In this document: one piece after another, positions 9,609 through 19,997 of the stretch | Layout of the letters: the number at the start of each line of letters is the position of its first letter | How positions within the stretch are numbered: position 1 is the stretch's first letter | DNA from: Ichthyophonus hoferi | Taxonomy: Eukaryota; Opisthokonta; Ichthyosporea; Ichthyophonida; Ichthyophonidae | Length of the DNA stretch: 24,271 nucleotides | Direction of reading: 5' to 3' | NCBI GenBank assembly: GCA_002751075.1 | Contig: NAOQ01000619.1 | Location: 14,369 to 38,639 of the forward strand | The notes under the pieces: model-generated | The model's input: the letters and a program-made list of their open reading frames with translations, nothing else | Databases searched by the model: none | Told to the model about the DNA's origin: nothing | Position numbers and translations under genes: made by a program

Positions 9609-12393
9609 CTAGATCATGACACGTAGAGCAGTGCTAATCTTCTTAATCTTTGACGCTATACTCATGTCTATGGTCCGATCACCCAAGTCTATTTTTAGCC
9701 CGCCAATGAGAGAGGGATCCACCTGGTGGTATTATAATTATTTAATTAAAACTGATCAACTGAAAGTAAAGAACATAATATACATATTGATAATGTGAAA
9801 AACAGTGGGTCAATATACAAGAGAGGATTCAGCCTACATACAGATATATATACCTACCTATATCCATACGTATACATATACACATATATACCTACACATG
9901 CATATACACGCTTACCTATACGTATATATACCTACCTATACACATTCATATACATACACATGCATACATTTACATATACATACACAGAGTACCTGCATAC
10001 ATACTACATAACTGCCTATACCATATACCTTCGTCTCTAGCACTATGGTCTCTCCAGGTGCTACAAATCGTTTCAACTGTTTCTTTAGTGCAGCTCTATC
10101 TGCATCCGACATGATCTGAATAGGGATTAGGGCCACTAATTACTAATCAAGTTTAATTAATTAATTAATTAAAATAGAAATATTCAATAGGTTAACAATG
10201 AAAGTATGATCAAAAATTCCTTTATGGTTGATATCAATTAATATACTGTTCAAGTAAAAGCATTACATTAGGAGGTAAATTAATTAAGAGCGATTTTATT
10301 GGTCGGGGATACAGTTGGGTTGAATGGTGATGGGAGAGAATTAAATTAATTATCCACCTTAATTAATATTTAGCACATGATAGTTCATATACGATAATAG
10401 AATATAACTAGGATTGTATGTATCTGGATAAAGATATTATGTAGTGTAATACAATTCAATGTAGTATAATACAATATTATATTATATTATAATGATGACC
10501 TATATATGATAATATGAGAACATAGTAGTATTATACTAGGATAGTATAATAGTGTAATAGTGTAGTAGCACATATAGGTGTTTCAAATAATATATATATA
10601 TATATATATCATAGTAAGTGCATATCTTATTATATTATACCATATTATACTATATTATACTATATTATACTATATTATATTATACCATTTCATACTATAT
10701 TATACTATATCACATTTCCTTACATTTATAAACATCATACTATACTCTAGCCTCCATCCCCCTACCTTGGCGGAATACGCAGTAATGGGAACCTCTTTCC
10801 TATAAGCTGACATTATCTTTTGAAAAGACTCGATCATTTCATTGGCCAGGGAGATCCTATTATTGGCTACTACCATGTCTGTATATATACAGTGACCAAT
10901 GGAAAGAGAGAGGGTTAAATAAAGAAATGTGATCAGAATATAATACAGGAGGATATATGTATATATATATTGAACTATTCTGCATAATAGTATTAGTACT
11001 TACATGTTATGAACATAGCATGATATAGCATGATATGGTTAAGATACAGTACGATAGGTGAAAGAAAGGGCTGTACTGGCAATCGATCTCCATAAACATT
11101 ATACTATATTATAGTACATATGAATGATTAATATATAGTTATTATTAACTTTACATTACATAATTTACATACCCAGGAAATCCATTGTCATTGGCGCAAA
11201 CCCTCCTTTCTTCAAAACCTCAGCCAATCCACCCTGTCGATCAATCTTTCTTAAAGAAGTATTACCAATGAAATTATCAAACAAAGGGTTACTAGTACAT
11301 AGTGATTGGAACACTAGTAAATCTTTCTCCACGATATCACGGACCTGTGGGTATATGCAGATGGCATCAATGGTGGCCCAACTTGGAAAAAATGACTCTA
11401 ACTAATCAAACCTAATTATCTGACTCCTATTAACATGCAACTTGTTAAAGTAAAGCAATAAGTAGCTAGAGATGCAATTGCCTATGTTCCATACCTTACT
11501 AGGGTAAATATTACCGGCCTATTTTAAAATGAAAAATAAAAAAATAAAAAAAATAAAAAAATAAAAAATAATACGAAGAATTACAATCACTTTGATATTT
11601 TTTTTTGAACAAAATTGAAAATGTTCTAAAATATAAAATACCTCAAAGCCCTAAATTATCAATTGGTGAGTGGGCAATAAAGGTACAGAGATTAAATTCT
11701 ATTAAGTTATGATCACGGTTCCTGCTCAGTCCCTTGCTGTATGAGTTACACGTGATGTAATTGGCCTATAGAGAAAATATAAAAAGATTACTCCACTGTC
11801 TACCAATAATTGCTTCAAAGCTCACCAAATATTATTTAATTCAAAACATGAACACGTATTTTACAATTTTATAATGATCCCACGATGTTGCCTAATTTTA
11901 TGTTTTGAAAAGAGAATATACACTAGTGTGCTTCACGATCACTGGAGGAAATTTTTAATAATACTTGTATGGTATAAATAATACTTGCATTAAAACGCTA
12001 AAATGAGTTCAATCGGGCAAGAATTACTTATTTATTGAAATATCACATTATTATACTACGATACTATAATACTGTGATACTATTATATTATTATACTATG
12101 ATACAATACTATGATATTATTATACTATCTCAGTACCATACTATTATACAAAATTACTACCATGCCACTATAAAATTTATACTACCCTACCCTACCATAA
12201 TACTAACGTATTATTATACTATTATACTATTATATTATCGTATTATCATACGTACACACAGGGATAGTGGGGTGATTACATTTTTTTTGGTGGCAGCTGA
12301 ATAGAGAGCATGAGCATAGCGGCCAGCTAATCCTGGGATCTGGATAGGAGCCTAATATGGCAAGGTGGGAGTGTGTACCAATTAATATTACCA

Positions 12394-12424
<31 letters not shown>

Positions 12425-13696
12425 TATTATTATTATTATTACTATTACATACATCCACAAACCTTGATAGTTTGTGAGACGGCACCAGTGGCGTAACCAC
12501 GAGCTGTCTGAACCTGAGAAAAAATATATATTGAATCATTAACGGTTAATTAACGTGTCATACATTAGTGACCAATTAAATACAGCCCTAATTAGACGCA
12601 ATATTTAGCTATATTCGGAAGGTGGAAAGAAGGAGCGTAAAAAAGGCCAAATGATATTAACCCGGTAAACGGGCATGTTAGCATATAGGCATAGGTAGAA
12701 TACATATGTAGTATTACGTGCATATAATAGCAAGAGGAAGATAGAGATGACAGAGATAAACCATAAAAAGAAGAGGTGATTGTACTATCCAGTAGTACCA
12801 CTTTCGATAAGACAACTTTCAATCTCTATAATCGAATATTACAACTTGTATATAAAAATGTTCAGTCTTATTTATTTCAAATGATTAGTTGCAGGTTAGG
12901 TGGTTAAAATGTAAATAATATTAATTATAAGCTAAGCCTACTACTAATGTCCAGGAAAGTTCAATACCAAAATTTAATATAGTTCAAAATACTATAATCT
13001 ACTACTATACTTTAGTGTATTATATTATATTAAAATTGTACTATATTTCTGTTGTACTCCATTGAATTGCGTTGTATAGTACTATATTGTATTATAAATA
13101 TATTTGGTTGTGTTATAATTGTATTGCATTATTATAATTGAATTTTATTATATTGAATTTTATAGTATTATAGTGTGTTGCATTATATTGTATTGCTTTG
13201 CATTATATTGTTGTATCCAAATTTTATTGTAATCTATTGCATTGTATTTTATTGTATTGAGTATATTGCATTATAATTGTATTGTAGTATGTTATAATTA
13301 GATAATGAAATATAACATAATATAACCTAAAGTAATATAAGATTCATTAATATAGTCGAATATACTCTACTACACGATATCATTTTGTAATATAATAAAA
13401 CTTACAGTAATATAACATAATAACACAATATATCCCGTATACAATATTCCTTGGTTTCATTTACTAACTTAGCTCTCAATTATTAACTAGTAGTAGAAAT
13501 AAAATAATTATAACTTTACTGTTCTTGTTATAATATTGAATTTGTGTTTAAGATCAATGAAAAGGTTAAACAAGGTAAAGGTTAAACAAGGTAAAGGTTA
13601 AACAAGATAATATAAATTCACACTGATAGAAATCTCCTACCTACCGTATTCTTGTTTGTACTAACTCTACCTTACCAACGCAAAATAACCAAACAT
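9609..13696 (-). CDS. ATP5PO: mitochondrial ATP synthase OSCP subunit, seven exons
   Basis: OSCP sits on top of F1 and links it to the peripheral stalk. Exons in transcript order are 13676-13696, 12463-12513, 12280-12339, 11173-11344, 10766-10878, 10029-10115 and 9609-9722. Phases are 0,0,0,1,0,0, and all introns are GT..AG. The product is about 205 residues, against 213 in human. Diagnostic segments are LAGRYAHALYSAATKKN (exon 3), ANNRISLANEMIESFQKIMS then AYRKEVP (exon 5), ADRAALKKQLKRFVAPGETI (exon 6), and VDPSLIGGLKIDLGDRTID then MSIASKIKKI before the stop (exon 7). The N-terminus reads MFGYFALVQTARGYATGAVS, Arg-containing without acids, as in a mitochondrial presequence. Exon 1 (seven codons, donor GTAAGG) is chosen on phase and presequence sense and is the weakest part. 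Exon 3 has two in-frame donors 24 bases apart. Confidence 0.93.
9726..9819 (+). repeat. repeat in last OSCP intron, copy 2
   Basis: This is the partner of 9141-9239. It begins a few bases from the acceptor of the terminal OSCP exon. Confidence 0.55.
9839..10025. repeat. TACATA/TACCTA-type microsatellite in OSCP intron
   Basis: Imperfect ACATAT, TACCTA and CATACA units fill the intron up to the exon 10029-10115. This array creates the spurious tyrosine-rich plus-strand frames here. Confidence 0.8.
10439..10730. repeat. TATTATAC array in OSCP intron
   Basis: Runs of TATTATAC, ATATTATACT and an (AT)n stretch (about 10590-10608) lie in the intron between exons 10766-10878 and 10029-10115. Confidence 0.8.
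11345..12279 (-). other. OSCP intron 3
   Basis: This 0.93 kb intron contains an A-rich AAATAAAA tract (about 11526-11572) and a long TATTATACTA array (about 12035-12250). Human OSCP has a few more residues (KLDQ region) at this junction. A possible small exon lies at 11717-11763 on the minus strand (acceptor TTTTCTCTATAG), but its peptide does not resemble OSCP. Confidence 0.6.
12391..12447. repeat. (TTA)n microsatellite in OSCP intron 2
   Basis: TTA repeats with two interruptions lie inside the 123-base intron between exons 2 and 3, close to the donor of exon 2. Confidence 0.85.
13010..13310. repeat. TTGTATTGCATTATA degenerate array
   Basis: Roughly 300 bases are made of TTGTATTG, CATTATA and TTATATTG variants, the complementary sense of the TACAA array at the left of the window. 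Confidence 0.75.
13561..13608 (+). repeat. 16-bp unit, three tandem copies
   Basis: AAAGGTTAAACAAGGT is repeated three times head to tail, with one substitution in the last copy. Confidence 0.95.
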
Positions 13697-13867
13697 ATAT
13701 AACAGTAGAGTGCCAATAAATAATAGTATAAAATGAATAAACTCATGTTCTGCATGACGTTTGCTATATTAGAACTTTTGTTTTTAGTTGTGATTTAAAT
13801 TGTGTATGTTTTTATAGCACTGAATTGGTAAAGTTGAGAGTGGTTCCGCATCGTAAGATAAAACAGC

Positions 13868-13905
<38 letters not shown>

Positions 13906-14321
13906 ATGTGTGTGTGTGTATGTGTTTGTGATGAATGTAAAATGCGGGTGTCTACCTACAAACATATATAGGGAATCGTTTGGTTGGAAATGAGAGAAAA
14001 AGTAAAAACCTGAAAAAAGAAAAAACTGAAGGTGAAAAAAAAGAAGAAAAAATAGGCACATACTATAAAGGCAGTTTTGCTGCAAAACATATTCACAAAT
14101 TCACTCTATTCGTGAATAAAATATAATAATACACTAATAAACAAATAAGTAAATAAGTAAATAAGTAAGTAAATAGTAAAGTGAAATAAAATACAGTTGT
14201 TTAGCTTTGCATCCACGCCGACATTGGGGTAATTATAGACCTATCTTCATTTGGTTATTATTTTATCTGCAACGAATTAAAATACTCAATTAAAATTAAC
14301 AGAGGGACTGATCTTCGTTTA

Positions 14322-14580
14322 CAGTTTAGAAATGGCTCATGAATATTTTAGCCAGTAGTAGGCAACAAAATTGTTTATCTAAATTTAATAAAACAATTTC
14401 AATCTACATTTTTGTAGTTTTAAAAAAAAGTGCTTAAAGCACTTTAACTCATAATAGCCAATACTATTTCCTTATTAATTTAATGATGGGTTTAATATAC
14501 ATTTCATAGTTTTAAAATGGCTCATGGATTATATAACCAATAGTATCTTTTTTCTTGGTATTTTGGTCGAGTAATGGAAT
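14322..14580 (+). repeat. three degenerate tandem units of about 93 bp
   Basis: Unit starts near 14322, 14416 and 14508 share AGTTTTAAAA/AGTTTAGAAA, ATGGCTCATG and ATAACCAATAGTAT-like blocks. The middle unit has an inserted palindrome, AAAGTGCTT A AAGCACTTT (14428-14446). Confidence 0.45.
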
Positions 14581-14650
14581 GTAGATATAAACATCATAAT
14601 GCTATTAATACTAGGAAGAGGGTTTCAATAAGGATTATTAATAAAATAGT

Positions 14651-14687
<37 letters not shown>

Positions 14688-15039
14688 GTACATGTAACTG
14701 TTTTTATTTTTATCTTTTTTTGGCCTTGCGTCATTCATTTTATTGCTCTTCTTTAGGTTAGTAATATATAATTAAACAAGAGTATAATAAAATCTTAATG
14801 TTAAGGTACTGTCGGATTATTATTTTTAATTCTAAATGTTCATTAGGCGCTTAAATTAATATTGGTATCTTATTTTTTTGCAAATCCGGTTAACTAACGA
14901 TATAATCATAACACAAAAATATCTATACTATATGGTTTCTTTTTCAGTCTAAATACATTTATATATAATCAAAAGCGTTGTCATTAATCTCGACCGTGAA
15001 GCTTTATAAAATATAAAGCATACCCGTGATTTGTGTCGA

Positions 15040-15240
15040 ATACAACGATATGATAGTATTATGGTAATATGATATGATACGGTACTATGGTAATCTTGTG
15101 GCATGATGGCATTATAGTATGGTAGTATTACAGCATGGCTGTATGACAGTATAATGATATTGCAGTATAATGATATGAGAATATGACAGTATGGTGGCAT
15201 AGTAGTTTGGTAGTATGGAGGCATGATAGTATTATAGTAA
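15040..15240. repeat. ATAGTATTATGG / GATATGATA array
   Basis: Imperfect units of TATGATA, CAGTATAATGATAT and GGTAGTATGG run across about 200 bases. Confidence 0.75.
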
Positions 15241-15689
15241 CTACAGTCACTGCATGGGTGAAAACCAGTCATTGTCTAGATTATTTAGTATTTAATAACA
15301 GGCCAATAGTAAAGTTTGCTTAACTATTTAATTAATTTATATTTCTATTGTGAGGTAGTAATTAGATTATCAAATATAACCACATATATAGTATGGATGA
15401 AAAACAATTCCAATTTAAATTAAATAATTGCCTAAAATAGCTAGTAATAATCGTTGTTTTTTCTAATTAATTAAATTATTAATGATCATATTGGTTTATT
15501 ATAACCTCATAAAAGTGTATGTAGTGTAATGTTCATAAGGGATGGTACAATAGCTTGCCAAAAAATCATACCTACATAATAGCTCTAATTAATTAGAAAC
15601 ATTTCTACAAGTAATAAAGATAGAAAGCAGTGTCTTCCATCACAAAACTATGATTACATTCCTCTATAGCGCTACGTTAAGACAAATAG

Positions 15690-15840
15690 CTAGACGGAGA
15701 ATGTTAAAGATGGTGGCAGTTATTTTGTATCAATGGTAAAGTGAATATCTATGTATTAGTTTGTGTAACTGAACGTCTAATTATTCTAGCAATTAATTCG
15801 AATAGCTTTCAAGGAGTTAAATATTAAATGCCTTCATTTC
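15690..15840 (+). repeat. interspersed repeat family, copy B (first part)
   Basis: GATGGTGGCAGTTATTTTGT then ATCAATGG, AACGTCTAATTATTCTAGC and AATTAATTCGAATAGCTTT match copy A at about 5435-5550. Confidence 0.6.
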
Positions 15841-16384
15841 ATTCAGATATTTCTAATGAACCATTCCCTCAGAAATAAGAGTTTTCGTCAGCAGTCCTCT
15901 GATCGATTTCTGATTAATTTCCCTCAACTTTTTAATTTTCGGTGACTGATTCTAGAATGAATTGATTGCATGTGTTTTTAGGTCTGGAAGTGATCTCTTA
16001 TATTATGATTTAAATGATAATGATGAGATTCATTTATTGATCAAGGTTGTAGTTGATGAATATGATTTTGAGTCACGTTTTAATATAATTGGATCAAAGG
16101 CCAATTTATGATCCTTGTATTCAATCAAGCTATATGCTGAGTACCTACAATTGAACTCCCCGACGAATCTAGTGAGTATAGAAGTATATGTAATTCCAAA
16201 TTTTTCATGCATACCATTGTTGCAATGGCGGTAAAATAAAAAATATGTAGCATATACTCTATCTTTATGTTAAGCCGCTACCCTGACAATGTCGTATGTC
16301 ACGTGGCGGACTAAACAGTAAAACAAAACCAGAAGCCCCGTATCAAACACATTATTTAATTTATATGCATAGAACTGCTAAACC

Positions 16385-16660
16385 ACATTTTTGTTATTAA
16401 ACAAGCCAACATGACTTGCTATAGGAAAGATGCCAAAGCAATGTGCTGTTGATCCATAAACATACGATCTGAATAGACTCATTATGTCGTTCCAGGATCT
16501 CTCCCATTGGTTAGTTTAATTTTGATATTTCTGGGCTTACCGTTTGACACCAATTATTTTCCCGGGCTACGTATGTAATAATAATTGCAAATAATATTAA
16601 ATGTTTAGAGTTATATAAATAAATACCCAAATTGATTAAATATTTCTATTTAAATACTCC
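16385..16660 (+). repeat. interspersed repeat family, copy B (second part)
   Basis: CACATTTTTGTTATTAAACA, CCAGGATCTCTCCCATTGGT, TTTCTGGGCTTACCGTTTGA, ATTTTCCCGGGCTACGTA and ATACCCAAATTGATTAAATA match copy D block for block. Between the two parts of copy B lies about 0.5 kb of other sequence, including an open minus frame at 16030-16212 that I cannot assign. Confidence 0.65.
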
Positions 16661-16869
16661 CTCTTGACCTAGGCGAATTATTTCACCCAGGACATAAAAA
16701 ATATAAAAATAAATATGAGAAGAACCTTAACATAGTGATTACTTAGCTCTAGGCTTGTCACTCTAAATGAACTAGTTAATTCACGAGGGCATTTAGAAAT
16801 GACTGTGATATGACAGCCAATGTAAAAGACAAACAAAAGACAATTCACTACATGTTAAACGATTCTGCT

Positions 16870-17046
16870 CGCACTGGTTTTTGTTCAGGCTTTTGTTCAG
16901 GCTCTTTCTATGGCTCTAGCTCTTTCTCCTTCCCCTGGCTTTTTCTCTGAATCTGGCTCTTTCTCCTTCCTCTGGCTCTTTCTCTCAATCTGGCTCTCAA
17001 TCTGGCTAGGAATCTGGCTCTGGCTCTGGCTCTGGCACTGGCACTG

Positions 17047-17107
<61 letters not shown>
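16870..17107 (+). repeat. CTGGCT hexanucleotide array
   Basis: An imperfect CTGGCTCTTTCTC-type leader grades into about 18 near-perfect CTGGCT units (about 16993-17107). It is GC-rich against an AT-rich background. It adjoins copy C of the interspersed repeat at the position where copies C and D meet with TTCTGGCAGCTGAATTG, so it may have expanded from that seed. The long Trp-Leu and Arg-Ala open frames here are artefacts of the array. Confidence 0.9.
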
Positions 17108-17590
17108 CTGACGGCTGAGTTGATATATGGGGTTGCCCTGTGGTTTTTAACATTACTTTGGTGTCACTGAAGTTATAAATACTAATATTTCAAATACAGA
17201 TTTAAAACAGCGTGTAAAAGTAATAAAATTGAGTCTCCACACGTAAGTTCAGTGGATGGATGCAGAGTTGTGAGGTGAAGTGTTTTCGGCATGCGTGGAT
17301 CGTTGACTTTATAAAATTATTGGATTTTTTAACCGTGGTAAATTATTCAAGCTTTCTGTTACCATGTTGAAAATAATAAGTAGAGACAAGGCGTTCCTGT
17401 AGCATATATTTATTTAGAAAGAGAAAGAATACTGAATTAAGGGGCGTTTTAATGTGTTTATTTGCAAATACGAAGTACATATATTATAAGACACATTTTT
17501 ATTATTAAATAAGTCAGCAGGATGTCTAACCAATATGCTATCTGGACCCCAAAACGTGTGATATAAAATGAATTCTTATGTGGTTGCAGG
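17107..17590 (+). repeat. interspersed repeat family, copy C (tandem partner of D)
   Basis: This aligns along its length with 17591-18120: GGCTGAGTTGATATATGG, AAAATTGAGTCTCCACA, ATGGATGCAG, TTATAAAATTATTGGATTTT, CAAGCTTTCTGTTACCATGT, AATAAGTAGAGACAAGGCGT, GGGCGTTTTAA and CATTTTTATTATTAAATAAG. The spacing of about 485 bp indicates an old tandem duplication. No long open frame and no terminal inverted repeat seen. Confidence 0.85.
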
Positions 17591-18290
17591 ATTCTGGCAG
17601 CTGAATTGATATGTGGGTGTTGTCCAGTTATTTTTTCACATTACATTGTTGTGACTTTGAAACTGAAATTGTTGATAGTTCAAAGGCAGATTTGAAGACA
17701 GTGTGTAGGTGTAATAAAATTGAGCCTCCACATTTAGAGGTCAGTGTATGGATGCAGGGTTCTGCTGAAGTGTTTTTTGGCATTTGAAGATTGTTGAATT
17801 TATAAAATTACTAGGTTTTTTGACCATGTTAAATTACTCAAGCTTTCTCTGCTATCATGTTGAGTATAATAAGTAGAAACAGAAGCGTTCCAGTGAGATA
17901 TATATATATATATATATATATTCATTTAGAAAGAGAGAATACCAAATTAAAGGGCGTTTTAACATGTCTCTTTGCATACATGGAGTGAAAATATACTAAG
18001 ACATATTGTTTATTGTTAGTATTAAATAAGTCAGCAGGGCGTGTTTTAGGCAGGATGCATAAACAATGAGTTATCTGAGCCCAAAAAACACACGATTTGA
18101 AATGCCTTAATATCTCGTCGCAGGACCTCTGCCATTGGCTGGTTCAATTTTGATAGATTATCTGGGATTACCGCTTAACACCAGTAGATGGCGCTATTTT
18201 CCCAGGTTACATAATTATTAATAATTGAAATTAATATTAATATTTATAGCTATCAAAAGAAATACCCAAATTAATTTAATGTTCTTGTTT
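17591..18290 (+). repeat. interspersed repeat family, copy D (longest)
   Basis: This is the tandem partner of copy C but it runs on through CAGGACCTCTGCCATTGGCT, GGGATTACCGCTTAACACCA, GATGGCGCTATTTTCCCAGG and the tail ATACCCAAATTAATTTAAT, which copies A and B also carry. It includes an (AT)n stretch (about 17900-17921). Confidence 0.85.
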
Positions 18291-18299
18291 TAGCATGCC

Positions 18300-18305
18300 T
18301 TTATT
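18300..18305 (-). promoter_or_regulatory. possible polyadenylation signal for mS25
   Basis: AATAAA on the minus strand lies about 155 bases past the mS25 stop. It lies next to the end of repeat copy D. Use is unproven. Confidence 0.3.
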
Positions 18306-18461
18306 CTGAAAATATTTAATTTCTAATTATTTGTGATGTTCTGTAACAACCCAGGAAACACCCGAAGCATGTTAGATAATTAGAAAGCCTTATTGTTATT
18401 CTATAACTATATCAATAAATAATTAAGTAATTAAATTACTCTCTCCAGACTTCCAATAAAG

Positions 18462-19611
18462 TTAATTATTAGCAGTGTTTTCATTCTCTAGCAACTTCTC
18501 CTTCTCTCTAGCCAACCTAATATCTTCCATAACCCTATCTACATTGTTGTTATTATGTATATTATACCAATCTGGCACACATAGTGGCTGTCGACAATCT
18601 GTACCTCCTGTGGTAGCTATTAGTTTTAATAATAGTTCCTTAGTGGTCACACCTCGAGCTAAAATTAATTCCTTCCAGCCATTTGCTGAGGAGAGGAAAT
18701 GGAGAGAGAAAAGATTAATAAACCTAGAACAATAGCCAGCAGGCTAATGCTAAATATGTTAATAGAAATATGTGATGAGAAGCTTTATATCATTGCAATT
18801 TAATTGTCAATGAGGTATAATTTATATTATATGGCATAATATATATTAAGATTAATAAATATACTTTGATTAAAATTGAACCATGGAGATGAAGAAGGTT
18901 ATATTTATTTTAAAATTCTTAAAATATTTAAAATATACATCTTGATTGAAAAGTCCAATATGATATGATATAGGATGAGTTTGATTTGTAGGCTGTTACA
19001 TTATGTTTTATTGCTTTGCATTATACTATAAAACATATCATATCATACTATATCATATCCTACCATCCCATACCATATTATATCATTATATCATGATAGA
19101 TTATACTCTATCGTATATCAAATCATATTATACCATATATTAAATTATCTTATATTCTCCTATTCTATATTATACTATACTTACTGTATGTGACTTCCAG
19201 TGCTGCCTGTACTTTGGGCTTCTCAAAGATGCGAATATACGCAAATGTCACATGAGGATTGTGATATGCCAGAGGAGGTACATATTCATAATGGAAGTAC
19301 CTATAAGAAAGAGATAAAAAAAAAGAATAAGTTATTTGGTAAGTCATAATAAAAATCAAAATATAGGAACATTTATTTCATTTATATTATATTACATTAT
19401 GTTATATTGTAATATATTATATTATATTCCGTTTATATTGTAATATATTATATTATATTCCGTTTATATAGTCTATAGTGGTAATGTCATGCCATGCAGA
19501 GGATATATATATTTGTTTTCACATATATTATATATATTATCACGTTTATACTTATCGATTCATATAAATGTGTGCACATAGGTCTATACTCCGTTCATGT
19601 AAAAATATAAG

Positions 19612-19642
<31 letters not shown>

Positions 19643-19705
19643 AATTGTCTATATAAAAATAACCATGTATTTGTTGAAAGGGAATTGTTTCTTTACTACT
19701 ATTGC

Positions 19706-19765
<60 letters not shown>

Positions 19766-19997
19766 TAATAATACTAATAATAATAATAGTATATTAGTAA
19801 ATAAATAAACCCATAACCCGCATCATCCACCTAATCGGTCTTAAGTCTGGAAGTTCATGCTCCTCATTGCTGCCCTTAGTTACCACAGCCACTCTAGCAA
19901 CATCCTTCCCTAGCAACACTTTATGGTCCATTAGATATTTTATTGTTCGCGTAAGTATAATATCTTTTCCAAATGGTGGCGGAGTTTTTAAAATCAT
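18462..19997 (-). CDS. MRPS25: mitochondrial small-subunit ribosomal protein mS25, three exons
   Basis: mS25 is a structural protein of the mitochondrial small ribosomal subunit with the thioredoxin-like L51/S25/CI-B8 domain. Exons in order are 19831-19997, 19185-19300 and 18462-18685, with phase 2 then phase 1 junctions and clean acceptors (TTCTTATAG, CTCAG) and donors (GTGGAT, GTAAGT). The product is 168 residues, against 173 in human. The N-terminus MILKTPPPFGKDIILTRTIK then YLMDHKVLLGKDVARVAVV parallels human [20 protein letters not shown]. Exon 2 has YVPPLAYHNPHVTFAYIRIF, matching human IPQIQYKNPWVQIMMFKN. Exon 3 continues NGWKELILARGVTTKELLLK and ends in a charged helix. An in-frame TAG lies 36 bases upstream of the ATG, fixing the start. 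A four-Asn run (NIHNNNNVD) sits in exon 3. The related mL43 and NDUFA2 fit less well. Confidence 0.9.
18686..19184 (-). other. mS25 intron 2 with TATCATA array
   Basis: This 0.5 kb intron carries a CATATCATA/ACTATAT array (about 18955-19180) that runs right up to the exon 2 donor. Confidence 0.75.
19301..19830 (-). other. mS25 intron 1 with several arrays
   Basis: This 0.53 kb intron contains a duplicated 34-base segment (TGTAATATATTATATTATAT then TCCGTTTATA, 19381-19475), an (AT)n run (19611-19639) and a (TAA)n array of about 85 bases (19706-19790) lying only about 40 bases inside the donor. Confidence 0.8.
19706..19790. repeat. (TAA)n microsatellite
   Basis: Near-perfect TAA units with one AAC and a few late interruptions. 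Confidence 0.95.

Larger units (their letters stand above)
12514..13675 (-). other. OSCP intron 1 (if the proposed first exon is right)
   Basis: About 1.16 kb. It contains a TGTATTGCATTATAT array (about 13010-13310) and a perfect-to-near-perfect 16-base triplet repeat at 13561-13608. No further exon is visible. Confidence 0.5.
13697..15680. other. intergenic region upstream of the OSCP gene
   Basis: About 2 kb without a supportable gene. It holds an (AT)n(GT)n run (about 13868-13930), an AAGTAAAT tract (about 14138-14172), degenerate 93-bp tandem units (14322-14580), a (TAA)n run (14653-14687) and an ATAGTATTATGG-type array (about 15040-15240). The 107-codon minus-strand frame at 14949-15272 is a product of that last array. 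Confidence 0.6.

Noticed and set aside
9795-10040. Two overlapping Tyr/Thr-rich plus-strand frames
   Set aside because: These come from the TACATA-type microsatellite in an OSCP intron, on the strand opposite the gene.
10029-10136. Separate small protein starting MALIPIQIMSDADRAALKKQ
   Set aside because: The upstream part is intron; the real segment starts after a CAG acceptor at 10116 and is OSCP exon 6.
14949-15272. 107-codon minus-strand frame with repeated Tyr-His/Pro-Tyr patterns
   Set aside because: Translation of the ATAGTATTATGG array; the peptide simply repeats the DNA unit.
16030-16212. 60-codon minus frame MHEKFGITYTSILTRF
   Set aside because: Protein-like, but no splice context or homology, and it lies between two parts of a repeat copy; not enough to call a gene.
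16908-17170. Arg-Ala repeat protein on minus and Trp-Leu repeat protein on plus
   Set aside because: Both are frames through the CTGGCT hexamer array and have no other coding signal.
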